Assembly: GCA_900468535.1 (NCBI GenBank)
Contig: UBTY01000039.1
Coordinates: 1 to 58,321 of the forward strand
Direction: 5' to 3'
Origin: Hyphomicrobiales bacterium
GTDB lineage: Bacteria; Pseudomonadota; Alphaproteobacteria; Rhizobiales; Rhizobiaceae
DNA: 58,321 nucleotides
In this document: positions 16,263 to 25,647 of the stretch, in pieces
Numbering within the stretch: position 1 is the stretch's first letter
Layout of the letters: each line of letters begins with the position of its first letter
Made by a program: the position numbers and the translations under genes
The notes under the pieces: generated by a model
The model's input: the letters and a program-made list of their open reading frames with translations, nothing else
Told to the model about the DNA's origin: nothing
The model's database searches: none

Positions 16263-19200
16263 TCAATATTCCCCGGATGCAAGCTTGCCCCGATGCAAGC
16301 TGAATGTGTCTGAAAGGTCGAACCGCGCCGAATTGCTGCGCGGTGTCCAGAGGCTACGATCGATCGCTTCCAGCAGACGCTCCTTCATCTCAGCGAAGGC
16401 GGCCGGATTCTTCTCGATCATGAAATCGCGGACATCAGGATCCACCACGAAAGCCTGGTAGACGGCTTCGAAATGATGATTGCCGACTGCACCCGTCGTC
16501 GCCGCGAAGGCAAAGAGGTAGTCGACGGTCGCGGCAATCTCGAAGGCACCCTTATAGCCATGGCGCATGACGCCATCGATCCACTTCGGGTTGACGACAC
16601 GACCGCGCACCACACGTCCGATCTCTTCCTCCAGAGACCGGATCACCGGCTTCTCGGGCCTTGAATGGTCGTTGTGATAGATCGATGGCCGGTCGCCCGC
16701 GAGCATTTCGGCAGCAGCCGCCATGCCGCCTTCGAACTGGTAATAGTCGTCGCTATCGAGAAGATCGTGTTCGCGATTGTCCTGGTTCTGCACGACCGCC
16801 TGGATCGAACGCAGCCGTTCTTCGAAAACGCCACGCTCCGCCCGGCCCTCTTCGCCGGCGCCATAGGCATAGCTTCCCCAGACAAGATAGGCCTCGGCGA
16901 GGTCGGCGCGGCGCTCCCACCCCTTCTCGTCGATCAGTGCCTGCAACCCTGCCCCATAGGCTCCCGGTTTCGAACCAAAGATGCGATAACCGGCGCGGCG
17001 GCCCGCCTGCGCTGTATCCAGTCCGGCTGCTTCAAGACGGGCGGTTTCGCCGCGCATACGCTCGGCAATCGGGTTGTCCGCAACATCCTCTTCCAGCGCG
17101 CCCACGGCGCGAATTGCCTTGTCGAACAGAGCGATCTGCTCCGGAAAGGCATCGCGGAAGAAGCCCGAGATACGCAGCGTCACATCGACACGCGGGCGAC
17201 GCAGCAGTGCGGGTGGAATGATTTCATAGCCGGTGACGCGCCGCGAGGTCATGTCCCACACCGGCTTCACCCCGATCAGCGCCAGCGCCTGGGCGATATC
17301 GTCGCCGCCGGTGCGCATGTTCGAGGTTCCCCAGGCGGTGAGGCCAAAGGACACCGGCCATTCGCCGTGATCCTGCACATAACGACGGATCAACAGTTCA
17401 GCGGACTTCTTCCCGAGCTCATAGGCCGCCGGCGTCGGCACGGCCCGGCTGTCGACCGAATAGAAATTGCGTCCGGTCGGCAGCACGTCCGGCCGGCCCC
17501 GTGTCGGAGCACCGGATGGTCCCGGCGCCACGAAACGGCCGTCGAGCCCTCGAAGCAGGCCTTCGATTTCGGCAGCGCCGCAGGCGAGAATAGCAGGTTT
17601 GAGCCGCGTTTCGATCTCGGTCAGAACCGCGTGCGTGGCCTCCCAATCCTCTGGGCAAGCGACCTCACCGGCGACCAATCGTGCCGCAAGCAGTTCGATT
17701 CGTTCGACCGTATCGCCATTCGTTCGCCAGATCGCATCCGTGGCGATCGCAAGAATATCGGGAAGAGCCGCGCTCGAAGTCCCGGCCATGTCGCAATCAA
17801 GCGGATCGAGGTCTAGGCCGAGATCCGCAGCAATCGCACGCTGAAGGCTGCGGTCACCACCTTGGCCGAGCCCGCGCGGAACCCTTGCCAGCGCCACCGT
17901 CAGATCCGTCAGCAGCCGGCCTTGCGGCGAGACGCCGAAAACATGCAGGCCGTCGCGGATCTGCATCTCCTTGAGATCGCAGAGATAGGCGTCGAGCTTC
18001 TTCAACGCCTCGGTCTCGCTCTCTCCCTTGTCGATGCCGGCATCACGATCGAGGCCGATGTCGGCGACGAGATCGAGGATCTGCTTGCTGAGAAGCCGGA
18101 TGCGGCGCGGATCGCCGCCCGACGCCTCGTAGTACTCGTCAACCAGCGCTTCCAGATCCTTCAGCGGCCCGTAGCTCTCGGCACGTGTCAGCGGCGGCGT
18201 CAGATGATCGATGATGACCGCGCCGGCGCGACGCTTCGCCTGCGTTCCCTCGCCGGGATCATTGACGATGAAGGGATAGAGATGCGGCATGGGGCCGAGG
18301 ATGGCTTCCGGGTAGCATTTCTCCGACAGCGCCAGCGCCTTGCCAGGCAGCCATTCCAGATTGCCGTGCTTGCCCATGTGAATGACGGCGTCAGCGCCGA
18401 ACTCATGGCGAAGGAAAGCATAGAAAGCGAGATAACCGTGTGGCGGCACGAGATCCGGAGAATGGTAGCTTTCCTTCGGATCGATGTTGTAGCCGCGTGC
18501 CGGCTGGATGCCGACCAGCACCTCCCCAAGCCGCATGAACGGCAGCGCAAAGGCGCCATCCACGACATAGGGATCGGCCCCCGGCGCACCCCAGCGGGCG
18601 CCGATCTCATCCTGAATCTTTTTCGGAAGATTTTCGAAGAAGCACTTGTAACGACTCAAGGAAAGCGATTCGCGGATAAGCTTGCCGTCGCTACCGGAAT
18701 TTGTCGGCCCTTCCATCAAACGCCGGATCAGTTGATCGCCATCATCAGGCACGTCTGCAACCGAATAACCGGCTGCGCACATGGCCTTGAGCACCTCAAC
18801 CGTGCCTGCGGGGGTGTCCAGGCCGACCCCATTGCCGAGCCTGCCGTCACGGTTTGGATAATTCGCAAGGACAAGCGCGATCCGCCGCTCGCCGGCGGTC
18901 GTGGTGCGCAGCTTCGCCCAATTTGCGGCAAGCCGGGCGGTATAGCGCATCCGCTCCAGATCGGGCTCGCTGCCGACGATGTTGGCCTCGACCCTCGTAT
19001 CGTACCGGGCGGCCGATTTGAAGGAGACGGCACGCGACAGTACCCGCCCATCCACCTCGGGCAACGCGACGTTCATGCCGAGATCGCGCGCCGAAAGCCC
19101 CTGCGAAGACGCGGCCCACGCCTCACGTGACGAGGCCGAAAAGATCGCCTGCAGCACGACCGCGTCATTGGCCTCGAGCACGGTCGGCTCGCGATCCGCG

Positions 19201-20045
19201 CCCGGTGCGGACACGGCAAAGCCTGTGGTGTTGATCACCACCTCAGGCTTGAGCATATCAAAGACGCTCTCCAGAATGCCCTTCGACACCGGATCCTTGA
19301 GACTGTAGGCAAACACTGGCAGCGGTCGGATACCTTCAGCGAGCAAGGCATCAATCAATGCTTCGACCGGTCTTGTCTCGCCGCTCTGCACGAGTGCACG
19401 ATAGAAGCTGACTGCCACGACAGGAAAATGTGACACCCCCTGCAGGAATCGAACCCGCTCGCCGCACGCCGACGTCCACTCCTCAACGCCAACGACGCCC
19501 TTGCCCGGCCACCAAATCCCGGCCTTCATCAGCGGCGATGCCGCCTCCGGCTTTTCCGCGCCTGACAACATCGCGCCGGCATACCCAAGAAACGCGCGTG
19601 AATTGCCGTCGCCACCCTCGATCAGGTAGGCCCAAAGCGCGTTCAGATCCTCAAGCGGAACATTCGAAAACGGCGTCAAACCCGCATCCGGCTTCGAATC
19701 TCCCGGCAAAACCGCAATCAGCGCGCCGGATCGCGCCGCCATCGCATGAAGCGCCTCCAGCGCGTAGTGAAAATAGCTGGCGCCACCCAGCGCCCTGACA
19801 ACGATCAGCTTCGCATGCCGGGCCGTCCGCTCGACATAGGCATCGACCGACATCGGATGCTTGAGGCTCATCAGGCTTGCCAGCCGCAGCGAGAAGCCGG
19901 CCGTCGCCTCGTCATAGGCGGCAGCGATCGCGGCAAGCTCGGTATCGGCGGCCGACAGGAACAGGACGTCGCCGGGAGACTGACCGAGATCGATCGCCTC
20001 CTCGCCGTCGCTGATCGTTCCCTGCTGTGCCAGAAGCAGATGCAT
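16263..20045 (-). CDS. cobN: Cobaltochelatase subunit CobN
   Basis: A 1260-residue protein, the expected length of the large chelatase subunit. Family blocks include VIHMGKHGNLEWLPGKA, GYNIDPKESYHSPDLVPP, VAWGTSNMRTGGDDIAQ-like text (LTAWGTSNMRTGGDDIAQAL) and SYAYGAGEEG. CobN inserts Co(II) into hydrogenobyrinic acid a,c-diamide together with the CobS-CobT ATPase, which is not in this window. It marks the aerobic pathway. It follows cobW by 9 bp and precedes cobO by 1 nt. No frameshift is seen across 3.8 kb. Confidence 0.96.
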   Translation of the reverse strand: MHLLLAQQGTISDGEEAIDLGQSPGDVLFLSAADTELAAIAAAYDEATAGFSLRLASLMSLKHPMSVDAYVERTARHAKLIVVRALGGASYFHYALEALHAMAARSGALIAVLPGDSKPDAGLTPFSNVPLEDLNALWAYLIEGGDGNSRAFLGYAGAMLSGAEKPEAASPLMKAGIWWPGKGVVGVEEWTSACGERVRFLQGVSHFPVVAVSFYRALVQSGETRPVEALIDALLAEGIRPLPVFAYSLKDPVSKGILESVFDMLKPEVVINTTGFAVSAPGADREPTVLEANDAVVLQAIFSASSREAWAASSQGLSARDLGMNVALPEVDGRVLSRAVSFKSAARYDTRVEANIVGSEPDLERMRYTARLAANWAKLRTTTAGERRIALVLANYPNRDGRLGNGVGLDTPAGTVEVLKAMCAAGYSVADVPDDGDQLIRRLMEGPTNSGSDGKLIRESLSLSRYKCFFENLPKKIQDEIGARWGAPGADPYVVDGAFALPFMRLGEVLVGIQPARGYNIDPKESYHSPDLVPPHGYLAFYAFLRHEFGADAVIHMGKHGNLEWLPGKALALSEKCYPEAILGPMPHLYPFIVNDPGEGTQAKRRAGAVIIDHLTPPLTRAESYGPLKDLEALVDEYYEASGGDPRRIRLLSKQILDLVADIGLDRDAGIDKGESETEALKKLDAYLCDLKEMQIRDGLHVFGVSPQGRLLTDLTVALARVPRGLGQGGDRSLQRAIAADLGLDLDPLDCDMAGTSSAALPDILAIATDAIWRTNGDTVERIELLAARLVAGEVACPEDWEATHAVLTEIETRLKPAILACGAAEIEGLLRGLDGRFVAPGPSGAPTRGRPDVLPTGRNFYSVDSRAVPTPAAYELGKKSAELLIRRYVQDHGEWPVSFGLTAWGTSNMRTGGDDIAQALALIGVKPVWDMTSRRVTGYEIIPPALLRRPRVDVTLRISGFFRDAFPEQIALFDKAIRAVGALEEDVADNPIAERMRGETARLEAAGLDTAQAGRRAGYRIFGSKPGAYGAGLQALIDEKGWERRADLAEAYLVWGSYAYGAGEEGRAERGVFEERLRSIQAVVQNQDNREHDLLDSDDYYQFEGGMAAAAEMLAGDRPSIYHNDHSRPEKPVIRSLEEEIGRVVRGRVVNPKWIDGVMRHGYKGAFEIAATVDYLFAFAATTGAVGNHHFEAVYQAFVVDPDVRDFMIEKNPAAFAEMKERLLEAIDRSLWTPRSNSARFDLSDTFSLHRGKLASGEY

Positions 20046-20054
20046 CGGACTGCC

Positions 20055-21113
20055 TTATGCCAGCGCTTCGATCGCCTTGCGCACCGCTGCCTCGTCCATC
20101 TCGTGCAAGCCGATGACAACAAGACGGGTGCCGCGCGCTTCGCCGGGCGCCCAAGCGCGATCGAAATAGTGGTCGATACGGCTGCCCACTGCCTGCAACT
20201 GCAGACGCATCGGCTTGCCGGGAACATCAACGAAGCCCTTGAGCCGCAGCACGTCATGTTCGCCGATGATGCCCTTCAGCGCATCCACGAAGGCTGCCGG
20301 ATCGGCAATCGGGCCAAGCTCGACCACGAAGCTGTCGAACTCATCGTGATCGTGGGGAACACCGTCCTCATGCTCGAGTTCGTGGTGAGACTTGCGGTTG
20401 ACAACATCGTCTTCCGTCCCAACGCCGAGCCCGAGCAGGACGCTTGCCGGAACCTCGCCGTTGCGCGCCTCGATCATGACGGGCTTGCGGGCAATACGCG
20501 ACGCGACCTCATCCCGCACGCGGCCAAGGCCGGCGGCATCGAGAAGATCGGTCTTGTTGAGCACGATCAGATCGGCGCAGGTCAGCTGATCCTCGAAAAG
20601 CTCCTCGATCGGGCTCTCATGGTCGAGCGACTCGTCTTCGACGCGGCGGGCCTCGACGGCATCGTGATCGTCGGCAAAGCGGCCAGCGGCAACGGCGGCG
20701 CTGTCGACGACGGTGATGACGCCATCGACGGTGACCTGCGTGCGGATATCGGGCCAGTTGAAGGCGGCAACGAGCGGCTGCGGCAGCGCCAGGCCTGAGG
20801 TTTCGATGACGATATGATCAGGGCGCTGCTCGCGCTCCAAGAGCTTCGTCATCGTCGGAATGAAGTCGTCGGCAACCGTGCAGCAGATGCAGCCGTTGGT
20901 CAGCTCGATGATGTCGTCCTCTGTGCAATTCTCCGCGCCGCAGCCCTTCAGCACGTCGCCGTCGACGCCGAGATCGCCGAACTCGTTGATAATAAGCGCG
21001 ATCTTCTTGCCGTTCGTATTGGAAAGCAGATTGCGGATCATCGTCGTCTTGCCGGCGCCGAGGAAGCCGGTGATCACGGTCGCCGGAATTTTCTGCTGGT
21101 TCATGAAATTCAA
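20055..21113 (-). CDS. cobW: CobW, COG0523-family metallochaperone GTPase
   Basis: A 352-residue G3E GTPase. The P-loop GFLGAGKTT is at 16-24, the metal-binding CxCC motif (NGCICCTV) at 75-78, and VLNKTDLLDA is the G4 motif. A His/Asp/Glu-rich loop (HHELEHEDG and PHDHDEFD) precedes the CobW C-terminal domain. It likely delivers cobalt to the CobN chelatase. A second ATG at codon 4 is a possible start. It overlaps cobP by 4 nt. Confidence 0.95.
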   Translation of the reverse strand: MNFMNQQKIPATVITGFLGAGKTTMIRNLLSNTNGKKIALIINEFGDLGVDGDVLKGCGAENCTEDDIIELTNGCICCTVADDFIPTMTKLLEREQRPDHIVIETSGLALPQPLVAAFNWPDIRTQVTVDGVITVVDSAAVAAGRFADDHDAVEARRVEDESLDHESPIEELFEDQLTCADLIVLNKTDLLDAAGLGRVRDEVASRIARKPVMIEARNGEVPASVLLGLGVGTEDDVVNRKSHHELEHEDGVPHDHDEFDSFVVELGPIADPAAFVDALKGIIGEHDVLRLKGFVDVPGKPMRLQLQAVGSRIDHYFDRAWAPGEARGTRLVVIGLHEMDEAAVRKAIEALA

Positions 21114-21634
21114 CCCTTCATCTTCAGCGGCAGACCTGCCGCGATAAAATACACGTCCGCGGCCTCTGCCGCGATCATTTGATGCAAGCGACCGGCGTGA
21201 TCGCGGAACTCCCGCGCCATGCGGTTTTCAGGAACGATACCAAGACCGACCTCGTTGGAAACGATGACGAGCCGCGCACGCGCCGTCGGCAGATACGCGG
21301 CAAGCGAAGCAAACTCGGCCTCCATGTCGCGCTCCTCCATCATCAGATTGGTGACCCAAAGCGTCAGGCAATCGACAAGGATCGCCCGCCCCTCGCCGTC
21401 GATCGCCCGCAGGCAACCGACCAGATCAAGAGGCTCTTCGTGCGTGTGCCAGAGCTCGCCACGATCGGCCTTGTGCTTGTCGATCCGGGCGCGCATCTCC
21501 TCGTCCCAAGCGCGACCAGTCGCCACATAATGGCGCTCAAGCTCGCTCGAAACGACCAGGTGTTCGGCAAAACGCGATTTTCCCGACCGCGCGCCACCCA
21601 AAACGAGGGTCACGCCGGATGATATCTGGCTCAT
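21110..21634 (-). CDS. cobP: Adenosylcobinamide kinase / guanylyltransferase CobP
   Basis: A 174-residue bifunctional enzyme of the CobU/CobP family. The P-loop is VLGGARSGKSRFAE (about 11-24); YVATGRAWDEEMRARI and VSNEVGLGIVPENRMAREFRD are diagnostic. It phosphorylates adenosylcobinamide and adds GMP. The first ATG (21634) has no good ribosome-binding site of its own; it overlaps the stop of a 29-codon ORF by 4 nt (ATGA), so translation is probably coupled to that leader. It is the first enzyme gene behind the cobalamin riboswitch. Confidence 0.94.
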   Translation of the reverse strand: MSQISSGVTLVLGGARSGKSRFAEHLVVSSELERHYVATGRAWDEEMRARIDKHKADRGELWHTHEEPLDLVGCLRAIDGEGRAILVDCLTLWVTNLMMEERDMEAEFASLAAYLPTARARLVIVSNEVGLGIVPENRMAREFRDHAGRLHQMIAAEAADVYFIAAGLPLKMKG

Positions 21635-21720
21635 GGCAGGTGATATCCGATCCGCGGAACGCTGCCGCAAGGAGCCGGAATGGCGGCTGCACGCAGCCGA
21701 AAACTCTTCTGTTCAGCCAT
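21631..21720 (-). CDS. 29-residue leader ORF coupled to cobP
   Basis: A short ORF beginning MAEQKSFRLR and ending RIGYHLP, with a strong GGAGGT 4-9 nt before the ATG. Its stop overlaps the cobP start as ATGA. It lies between the riboswitch and cobP, immediately after a long hairpin. cobP itself has no ribosome-binding site, so this small ORF is probably how ribosomes reach it, and riboswitch control could act on its initiation. I do not recognise the peptide; it may have no function of its own. Confidence 0.55.
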   Translation of the reverse strand: MAEQKSFRLRAAAIPAPCGSVPRIGYHLP

Positions 21721-21729
21721 GACAACCTC

Positions 21730-21778
21730 CGTGCTGGCAGCGGGCACAAGCCCAGGGATGGGCTTCTCGCCCGGCACG
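21730..21778 (-). promoter_or_regulatory. Hairpin abutting the leader ribosome-binding site
   Basis: Nested complementary arms: 21730-21734 with 21774-21778, 21741-21745 with 21769-21773, and 21748-21754 with 21759-21765 around a 4-nt loop. The base of the stem touches the GGAGGT of the leader ORF (21725-21730). There is no T-run, so translational rather than transcriptional control is more likely. It is a candidate expression platform of the upstream riboswitch. Confidence 0.45.
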
Positions 21779-21781
21779 ATT

Positions 21782-22130
21782 GGCAGGTCTCCTGGCTCGC
21801 GGGTCTTGGCCGCGATCGGGGCAGACCGAAAACCGGTCGCCCCAGATCGTGCCAGCGGATTTTCCTCGCCTTCCCGGCTGCATTTCATGAAAAGGCGGAC
21901 GATTCGTAGACGTCAGAGGCGTCCTGCCCTGGTTGATCATGATGCACTGCCAGTGACTTTTCCGTCGCCACTTCCGCGCCGCCCGCCTGCACCATTGCAG
22001 GCTGCCAGCCACTCGAAAACAACGCCGGACGGAAAACCCTGACCGCTCTACAGTCGCGGGGTCGGCTATGATGACGGTGCCCGGATTGGGTCCACCGCTT
22101 CACATTCCCTTTTCATCCGCACCGATTCAA
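21782..22130 (-). promoter_or_regulatory. Cobalamin (B12) riboswitch, extended form
   Basis: Read on the minus strand, the 5' part has GGTGCGG and AAGGGAATGTGAAGCGGTG. The conserved core ACCCCGCGACTGTAG covers about 22048-22062, a GTCACTGG box lies at 21950-21957, GGGAAGGCG follows near 21870, and the B12-box end GCGAGCCAGGAGACCTGCC is at 21782-21800. It precedes cobP-W-N-O on the same strand. At about 350 nt it is much longer than the usual 200 nt because of extra arms: 22028-22036 pairs with 21958-21966, a hairpin spans 21985-22002, and 21879-21890 pairs with 21937-21946. Confidence 0.88.
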
Positions 22131-22159
22131 CCGGTCCGGAACCATCCGTTATGGAGCCA

Positions 22160-22188
22160 TCGTTAGGCAAGGGTCTTGGCGAAGTCAA
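22160..22188 (-). promoter_or_regulatory. Candidate sigma-70 promoter for the cobP operon
   Basis: TTGACT at 22188-22183 is followed after 17 nt by TAACGA at 22165-22160, both on the minus strand. This would start transcription about 20-25 nt before the riboswitch. The -35 is good and the -10 weak, as is common for rhizobial promoters. Confidence 0.4.
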
Positions 22189-22382
22189 TTGCAAGCAGGC
22201 GCACACGCCAGCTCAACACGACCATCTCTACCAAATTTATCGTCTTTAATCAGTTACTTACGTCATGAATTATTGTTGCAAATGCCGGTCTTTTGCCGCA
22301 ATTGCATTGCAAGCGGATCGCGCCGTTGACTTCCCCCTCCCATCGCTCTTGATCGGCTCCACGTCCGCCTAGTTCTTCTGAT

Positions 22383-24173
22383 ATGCTTCTGAAAATCCAT
22401 TTCCGCCGTTTTGGCCTGCTCCACACCCTTTTCGACATCGGGCGCATGCGCGCTCTTTTGCGCCGCAGCGAAATGGGAATGGTCATTGCCGGCGCGATCG
22501 TCGGCGTCATTTCCGGCCTGGCGGTAACAGCCATGAGCCTCATCTCGCGAGAGATGCACAGCCTGATTTTCGGCATCAGCGACGTGGAAAGACTGAGTTC
22601 GTCGCAGATCGACAATAAGCTTTTGCTGCTGACCGCTCCGGTCTGCGGCGGTGCGCTTCTGGGCCTGCTGCTGTTCATCCTCGCGAAGACGCGCAAGAAG
22701 CCGATGGTCGACCCGATCGAAGCAAACGCGCTGCATGGCGGACGGCTATCGCTGACCGATAGCATCCTCGTCGCCGTCCAGAACCTCATCTCCAACGGCT
22801 TTGGTGCGTCGGTGGGACTGGAGGCTGGCTACACCCAGCTTGCGGCCGGCCTGGCGTCGAAGCTCGGGTTCAAGCTGCAACTCCGCCGCTCGGACCTTCG
22901 CGTGCTGGTCGGATGTGGCGCGGCCGGCGCGATCGCCGCCGCATTCAACGCCCCGCTGACGGGCGCCTTCTATGCGTTCGAGCTCATCATCGGCTCCTAC
23001 ACGATCGTCTCCCTGACACCCGTCGTCGTCTCCGCGCTTGTCTCAACCGTTGTTGCAAGGCTGCTCGCCGACGGTGACTTCCTGATCGACGTCGGCGACT
23101 TCGGAACCGTCATGCCGGCCGACTACGTCCCGGCCATTCTCCTCGGCGCCTTCTGCGCCGGCATTGGTATTCTGATCATGCAGGGCGTCGCCTTCGTCGA
23201 GGAACTGGCGCGAAAGAGCTCGATCGCGCCGCCGCTCCGGCCGGCGCTGGGCGGTATCGTCGTCGGCATTTTCGCGCTGATTACACCGCAGGTCCTGTCG
23301 GCTGGCCATGGCGCACTGCATCTCAATCTTGGCCGCGATGTCGCCATACCCGTACTGGTGGGCCTGTTCGTTCTGAAGGCCTTTGCTTCGGCGATCTCCA
23401 TCGGCTCCGGCTTCCGAGGCGGCCTGTTCTTCGCGTCACTGTTCATGGGCGCGCTTCTCGGCAAGCTGTTTGCCTATTCTGCACCATACTTCGCCCATGC
23501 GACGCTGACGCCTATCATCTACGCGGTTGTCGGCATGAGTTCGCTTGCCGTCGCCGTGATCGGCGGCCCGCTGACGATGACGTTTCTTGCGCTTGAAATT
23601 ACCGGCGACTTTCCGATCACTGCTCTGGTTCTGGCGGCTGTCATCACCTCGTCGCTGGTCGTGCGCAGCACCTTCGGCTACTCCTTCGCCACATGGCGCT
23701 TCCATCTCCGCGGTGAGAGCATCCGTAGCGCCCATGATGTCGGCTGGATCCGCAATCTGACGGTCGACAAGCTCATGCGTGCCGATGTGAAGACCGCGAA
23801 ATCAGGGACTACGCTGGAGGCATTCAAGGAGAAGTTCCCGATCGGCTCCGCCCAGCGTGTCATTCTCGTCGACGACAACGGCAAGTATGTCGGCCTCGTT
23901 CTCGTCCCCGACATCTATGCCAGCCTTACCGACACGGACGACGCCAGCAAGTCCCTGGATGATTTCCTGCGCTACCGGAATGACTTCCTGCAGCCGCAGA
24001 TGAACGCGAAGCAGGCAGCGGCAATTTTCGACAAGACGGAAAGCGAAGCGCTCGCCGTCGTCAACAATCTTGTCGAGCGCAAGGTCGTCGGGCAGTTGAG
24101 CGAAGCCCATACGTTGCGCCGCTACAGCGAAGAACTGGACCGCCGGCGCCGCGAGATCTCAGGCGAGATCTAG
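22383..24173 (+). CDS. ClC-type chloride channel/antiporter with C-terminal CBS pair
   Basis: A 596-residue membrane protein. The ClC pore blocks are SNGFGASVGLEAGYTQLAAG, keeping the gating Glu of the GxExG motif, then AAGAIAAAFNAPLTGAFYAFE and SGFRGGLFFASLFMGALLGK. After the last membrane segment (about 435) a cytosolic part holds two CBS domains (about 455-590: VDKLMRADVKTA, VILVDDNGKYVGLVLVPDIY). It should move chloride or a similar anion, with the CBS pair as nucleotide sensor. No ribosome-binding site is clear before ATG 22383, and a later start near 22446 is possible. It lies between cobP and cobQ on the opposite strand. Confidence 0.88.
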   Translation: MLLKIHFRRFGLLHTLFDIGRMRALLRRSEMGMVIAGAIVGVISGLAVTAMSLISREMHSLIFGISDVERLSSSQIDNKLLLLTAPVCGGALLGLLLFILAKTRKKPMVDPIEANALHGGRLSLTDSILVAVQNLISNGFGASVGLEAGYTQLAAGLASKLGFKLQLRRSDLRVLVGCGAAGAIAAAFNAPLTGAFYAFELIIGSYTIVSLTPVVVSALVSTVVARLLADGDFLIDVGDFGTVMPADYVPAILLGAFCAGIGILIMQGVAFVEELARKSSIAPPLRPALGGIVVGIFALITPQVLSAGHGALHLNLGRDVAIPVLVGLFVLKAFASAISIGSGFRGGLFFASLFMGALLGKLFAYSAPYFAHATLTPIIYAVVGMSSLAVAVIGGPLTMTFLALEITGDFPITALVLAAVITSSLVVRSTFGYSFATWRFHLRGESIRSAHDVGWIRNLTVDKLMRADVKTAKSGTTLEAFKEKFPIGSAQRVILVDDNGKYVGLVLVPDIYASLTDTDDASKSLDDFLRYRNDFLQPQMNAKQAAAIFDKTESEALAVVNNLVERKVVGQLSEAHTLRRYSEELDRRRREISGEI

Positions 24174-24183
24174 CTAACGACCA

Positions 24184-25638
24184 TCAGCCAAGCAGCGTCG
24201 AAAGCCACTGATTGTCGAGGCGGGATTCGAGCTCGGCGGCGACATCGTCGAGTGCCTGTTCGACACCGGCGCGATAGTTACGCCGCTCCCCGGACAGGCC
24301 GAAGCTCGCAAGCAGGCGCGCTCTGAACGCGTCGCTGCCGAAGGCGCCGTGCAGATAAGTGCCGATCACCCGACCGTCGGGCGATGTGGCACCATCCGGG
24401 CTGCCATCGACAATGGCGAAGGGGCGGCTGCAATCCCTGCCCTGCGTCTTGCCGAGATGGATCTGATAGCCGGAAAGGCTTTCGCCATATTCGACTGACA
24501 TGGCGGAGCTGTTGCGAACGGTCTTTTCCGGCTGCATGACGGTCTCGACATCGAGCAGCCCCAATCCCGGCGTCTCTGCCGCACTTCCTTCGATGCCATG
24601 AGGATCGTGGACAGTTCGGCCAAGCATCTGGTAGCCGCCACAGATCCCGATGACGCGCCCACCGCGACGCACATGCGCGGCAATATCGTCATCCCATCCT
24701 TCGGCGCGCAGATCGGCAAGATCGGCAATCGTCGACTTCGATCCGGGCAGCACGATCAGCTGCGCGTCGGCAGGTAGCCGCTCCCCGGCACGCACGAACT
24801 GCAGCTCCACATCGGCCTCTGCCTTCAGCGGGTCGAGATCGTCGAAATTGGCGATCCGCGAAAGTACCGGCACGGCGATCTTCAACGCCTTGGCCTCACC
24901 CCGAACAAGCCGCTCCAACGCAACGGAGTCTTCCGCCGGAAGCCGCGACGCCGCCTTGAGCCACGGCACGACACCGAAACATGGCCAGCCGGTAAACCGC
25001 CCGACCGCGCCGATGCCATCGTCGAAAAGCGAAATATCGCCACGGAACTTGTTGATGATGTAGCCCGTGATCATGGCACGGTCGTCGGGAGGCAGGATTG
25101 CATGCGTCCCTACCAGCGACGCGATGACGCCGCCGCGGTCGATATCGCCCACGAGAACGACAGGCACACCGGCCCGCGTGGCGAACCCCATGTTTGCGAT
25201 GTCGCCGGCACGCAGGTTGATCTCCGAGGGCGAGCCCGCGCCTTCGACGATTACCAGGTCGGCACCTTCCGAGACGGTCGCGAAGCTTTCCAGGACATGT
25301 CCCAGCAATTGCGGCTTGAGCCTCTGGTAATCCCGGCCCTTGGCTTGCCCCCAGACCTTGCCCTGGACAACAATCTGGCTGCCGTTTTCCGACTGCGGCT
25401 TCAGCAGGACCGGGTTCATATGAACCGAGGATGGGATGCGCGCAGCCATCGCCTGCAGCCATTGAGCCCGGCCGATTTCGCCGCCATCATCAGAGACAGC
25501 TGCGTTGTTCGACATGTTCTGCGGCTTGAAGGGGCGCACGGCAATCCCGCGGTTCGCAGCAAGACGGCAGAGGCCAGCGACGAGCATGGTCTTGCCGACG
25601 TCCGAGCCGGTCCCCTGCAGCATGATGGCCTTGGTCAT
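24184..25638 (-). CDS. cobQ: Cobyric acid synthase CobQ
   Basis: A 484-residue amidotransferase. It opens with the ATP-binding MTKAIMLQGTGSDVGKTMLV, followed by RPFKPQNMSNNAAVS and VEGAGSPSEINLRAGDIANM. The C-terminal class I amidotransferase has nucleophile Cys333 (GICGGYQMLG) and a GTYLHGAF block. It amidates four carboxylates (b, d, e, g) of adenosylcobyrinic acid a,c-diamide. Start 25638 is chosen because GGAG lies 8 nt upstream and it gives the family N-terminus; the frame is open to 25728. It converges on the ClC gene with 10 bp between. Confidence 0.94.
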   Translation of the reverse strand: MTKAIMLQGTGSDVGKTMLVAGLCRLAANRGIAVRPFKPQNMSNNAAVSDDGGEIGRAQWLQAMAARIPSSVHMNPVLLKPQSENGSQIVVQGKVWGQAKGRDYQRLKPQLLGHVLESFATVSEGADLVIVEGAGSPSEINLRAGDIANMGFATRAGVPVVLVGDIDRGGVIASLVGTHAILPPDDRAMITGYIINKFRGDISLFDDGIGAVGRFTGWPCFGVVPWLKAASRLPAEDSVALERLVRGEAKALKIAVPVLSRIANFDDLDPLKAEADVELQFVRAGERLPADAQLIVLPGSKSTIADLADLRAEGWDDDIAAHVRRGGRVIGICGGYQMLGRTVHDPHGIEGSAAETPGLGLLDVETVMQPEKTVRNSSAMSVEYGESLSGYQIHLGKTQGRDCSRPFAIVDGSPDGATSPDGRVIGTYLHGAFGSDAFRARLLASFGLSGERRNYRAGVEQALDDVAAELESRLDNQWLSTLLG

Positions 25639-25647
25639 GGTCAATCT

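Noticed and set aside
19436..19458. A tRNA-like T-arm (GGGTTCGATTCC on the minus strand)
   Set aside because: It lies inside an intact stretch of cobN (encoding ERVRFLQG), and no acceptor stem, D-arm or anticodon arm can be drawn around it.
22250..22382. A fluoride-type riboswitch before the ClC gene
   Set aside because: I could not find the conserved GGNGATGG-type core or the expected pseudoknot; the gene's pore motif also keeps the normal gating Glu of chloride-type proteins.
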